Of a stretch of 64,000 nt of DNA, positions 62,800 through 64,000 are shown one piece after another (positions within the stretch are counted from its first letter, which is position 1; each line of letters starts with the position of its first letter). Under the pieces are notes generated by a model, which saw only the letters and a list, made by a program, of their open reading frames with translations, searched no databases and was not told the DNA's origin. The translations under genes and the position numbers were made by a program. The DNA is from Flagellimonas pacifica (GTDB lineage: Bacteria; Bacteroidota; Bacteroidia; Flavobacteriales; Flavobacteriaceae), in the NCBI RefSeq assembly GCF_900215465.1, contig NZ_OBEH01000005.1:124001-188000 (forward strand), given 5' to 3'.

Positions 62800-63123
62800 T
62801 TATTTCAAGTCTTCAATTGCAAACATTCCATCAGCAGGCGCGTTTTCCCCTTGATAAAAAAAACTTACTTTTAACGAATCACCTTTTTTTGTCCACGTTC
62901 CAGTATAGGTTTTTTTCCGCAAGAGAGTAGTCGAAAATTGACATATATTTTTTTCAAGAAACAACCATTCACTATCGTAAACTTTGTGATTCTGCTTTTT
63001 ATAATAAATTGTGTCTAAAGTTCGTATTTCCGATTTCGATAAATTTAGATTCAACATTCTTGAGCAAGAGCTCAATACAGTTAATATTATTGAAATCAGA
63101 AGTATTTTTATTATAGAATTCAC
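62800..63123 (-). CDS. Short lipoprotein of unknown family
   Basis: The product from GTG 63123 is 107 residues with a signal and lipobox (ILTVLSSC) and a beta-rich domain containing TIYYKKQNHKVYDSEWLFLE and GTWTKKGDSLKVSFFY. TTG 63132 is an equally possible start. The frame runs further upstream to 63255 into the inverted repeat, which is unlikely to code. I recognise no family; the end resembles lipocalin-like META/DUF proteins only in style. Confidence 0.55.
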   Translation of the reverse strand: MNSIIKILLISIILTVLSSCSRMLNLNLSKSEIRTLDTIYYKKQNHKVYDSEWLFLEKNICQFSTTLLRKKTYTGTWTKKGDSLKVSFFYQGENAPADGMFAIEDLK

Positions 63124-63160
63124 TTTTCTCAAATGTTTTACAATGACGCAGCCGCCTGCA

Positions 63161-63203
63161 CGTTCGAGTCCATGTGGAGCGTAACGGAACATTGACTCGA
63201 ACG
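63161..63203. repeat. 10-bp inverted repeat in the spacer of the DinB gene
   Basis: CGTTCGAGTC (63161-63170) and its exact complement (63194-63203) surround a 23-nt loop. It precedes repeat B copy 2, as the different 14-bp palindrome precedes copy 1. The position is conserved but the sequence is not. Confidence 0.65.
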
Positions 63204-63205
63204 GT

Positions 63206-63322
63206 CTTGTGTATGATTTCGTTGCGTGTTTCAGCAACTGATTGAGCAAATACAAACCGAATAGAAAATCCGCGAGGATTTTCGTAAGTAGGCTAGTACT
63301 AGCAATGAATTATACACGGCTT
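63206..63322. repeat. Folded repeat B, copy 2
   Basis: About 105 bp matches 61438-61552. It contains a perfect hairpin GAAAATCC-GCGA-GGATTTTC (63264-63283) with a GNRA-type GCGA loop. It begins 14 bp from the DinB gene stop. Copy 1 keeps the loop but has one mismatch in the stem. Confidence 0.7.
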
Positions 63323-63336
63323 AGACACTTTTGTTT

Positions 63337-63984
63337 TCAGGATGGCAATCTTTTTGCAATAAACTTCATTTGCCCTCGATGATTAGACTCATGCTCGCAG
63401 ACATGAAACCATTTACAGTAATTATTGGTGGGACCCCATGGCCAATCCTGATCAATTTCCATAAGCCACTTATCTCCTCTTTTGGCAAATTCCTTTTTTG
63501 TATACTCTCTTACTTCTTTAAGTTTTTCTAGGTAGTAGCCAACTTCATTTCCAATTATTTGTTCTCTTCCAAGCTTCCCAAGTCCTGAGGGAATATCCCA
63601 TTCAGCCTTAATGTCCTCACTCCATGTTCCCCATTCAAGACCATCAAAAGTATGTAGTTGATAATACTTCTCTGTTGCAGCTAAATGTAATAACATTGCT
63701 CCAATAGAATTTGATTGTTCATCGATTTGAAAGTCAAGTTGCTCAACTGTTAAATTTTTCACACTGTTTATAACCCAAGCTCTCATCATGTTCATAGTGG
63801 AAAGTAGGGTTCCAACTTGTGGGTCATACCCGTCCATTGGCCCAATAATATATAGACTATCTTCGGTTTGACTGGGTAATTCATTGGCAATTCCAGCGAA
63901 TGGAATAGAAACTAATCCGCAAGTTAAAAGTGCAGAGCTTTTCAAGAAATTTCTTCTGTTATTGTTTTCTGATTGATTCTTCAT
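63337..63984 (-). CDS. DinB-family protein with Tat signal
   Basis: This 215-residue protein has a Tat-type signal (NNRRNFLKSSALLTCG), a lead segment (GPMDGYDPQVGTLLSTMNMM) and a four-helix DinB/YfiT fold. Metal ligands are likely the His residues in LHLAATEKYY and HVCEHESNHRGQ. DinB-like enzymes are metal-dependent thiol transferases or hydrolases of unclear substrate. It is exported, which is less common for this fold. The gene is a single unit with repeat B 14 bp after its stop. Confidence 0.85.
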   Translation of the reverse strand: MKNQSENNNRRNFLKSSALLTCGLVSIPFAGIANELPSQTEDSLYIIGPMDGYDPQVGTLLSTMNMMRAWVINSVKNLTVEQLDFQIDEQSNSIGAMLLHLAATEKYYQLHTFDGLEWGTWSEDIKAEWDIPSGLGKLGREQIIGNEVGYYLEKLKEVREYTKKEFAKRGDKWLMEIDQDWPWGPTNNYCKWFHVCEHESNHRGQMKFIAKRLPS

Positions 63985-64000
63985 ATTAGTATTTAGTTTA

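Noticed and set aside
1-64000. CRISPR arrays, tRNA or rRNA genes, transposases or integrases
   Set aside because: None could be recognised by eye in either strand; distant or degraded forms may be missed.

Overview
The window looks like chromosome of a marine-type Flavobacteriaceae bacterium (Bacteroidota). Evidence: SusC/SusD pairs each with an ECF sigma factor and a FecR anti-sigma factor, promoters of the TTTG-N19-TAnnTTTG type, a CTnDOT-like tra set, HYC_CC_PP, DUF3347 and DUF6503 families, and few Shine-Dalgarno sequences. I cannot name the genus. No rRNA, tRNA, CRISPR array, transposase or integrase was seen.

1-10.3 kb is part of an integrative conjugative element. A leftward tra operon (two small membrane proteins, TraE, TraF, the VirB4-type ATPase TraG, a TraI-like secreted protein, TraJ, TraK, and TraM cut by the window edge) faces a rightward mob pair (accessory protein and HEHVH relaxase). 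10.3-29.8 kb is a metal, mainly copper, resistance island, almost all on the minus strand. It holds copA with a Cys-rich small protein and a CopZ-like chaperone; an AraC regulator with an HMA-like N-terminus; PepSY, NTF2-like and methyltransferase genes; and a long CusA-CusC-CusB operon that continues into a PII-like protein, a TRASH/YHS-like lipoprotein, DUF302, two DUF3347 proteins, a haem-binding cytochrome and several single-pass small proteins. Two decayed gene fragments (ABC permease C-terminus, HD hydrolase) lie in its intergenic gaps.

30-43 kb carries a FecA-like TonB receptor, then ECF sigma/FecR/SusC/SusD locus 1, which ends in a strong terminator, then a fused MFS-spermidine synthase-like protein. 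41.5-58.6 kb is locus 2: ECF sigma (minus), FecR, SusC and SusD, followed in the same direction by a secreted tandem-HMA protein, a PLP class V aminotransferase, two secreted amidohydrolase-family proteins, an AGCS amino-acid:Na+ symporter, an M14 carboxypeptidase and a DUF6503 protein. This arrangement suggests uptake and breakdown of a peptide or modified amino acid, perhaps metal-bound. Both loci carry a matching hairpin (loop region TGCGCNAACA) about 50 nt before susC.

58.7-64 kb begins with a Rieske protein and then becomes visibly AT-rich. Five unrelated minus-strand single genes (lipoprotein, alpha/beta hydrolase, DJ-1/PfpI, lipoprotein, DinB) follow. At least two of the spacers between them are 380-490 bp of shared, strongly folded repeats. 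This resembles an array of gene cassettes and, with the susC leader hairpin and the SusCD-HMA operon, is the least conventional part of the window.
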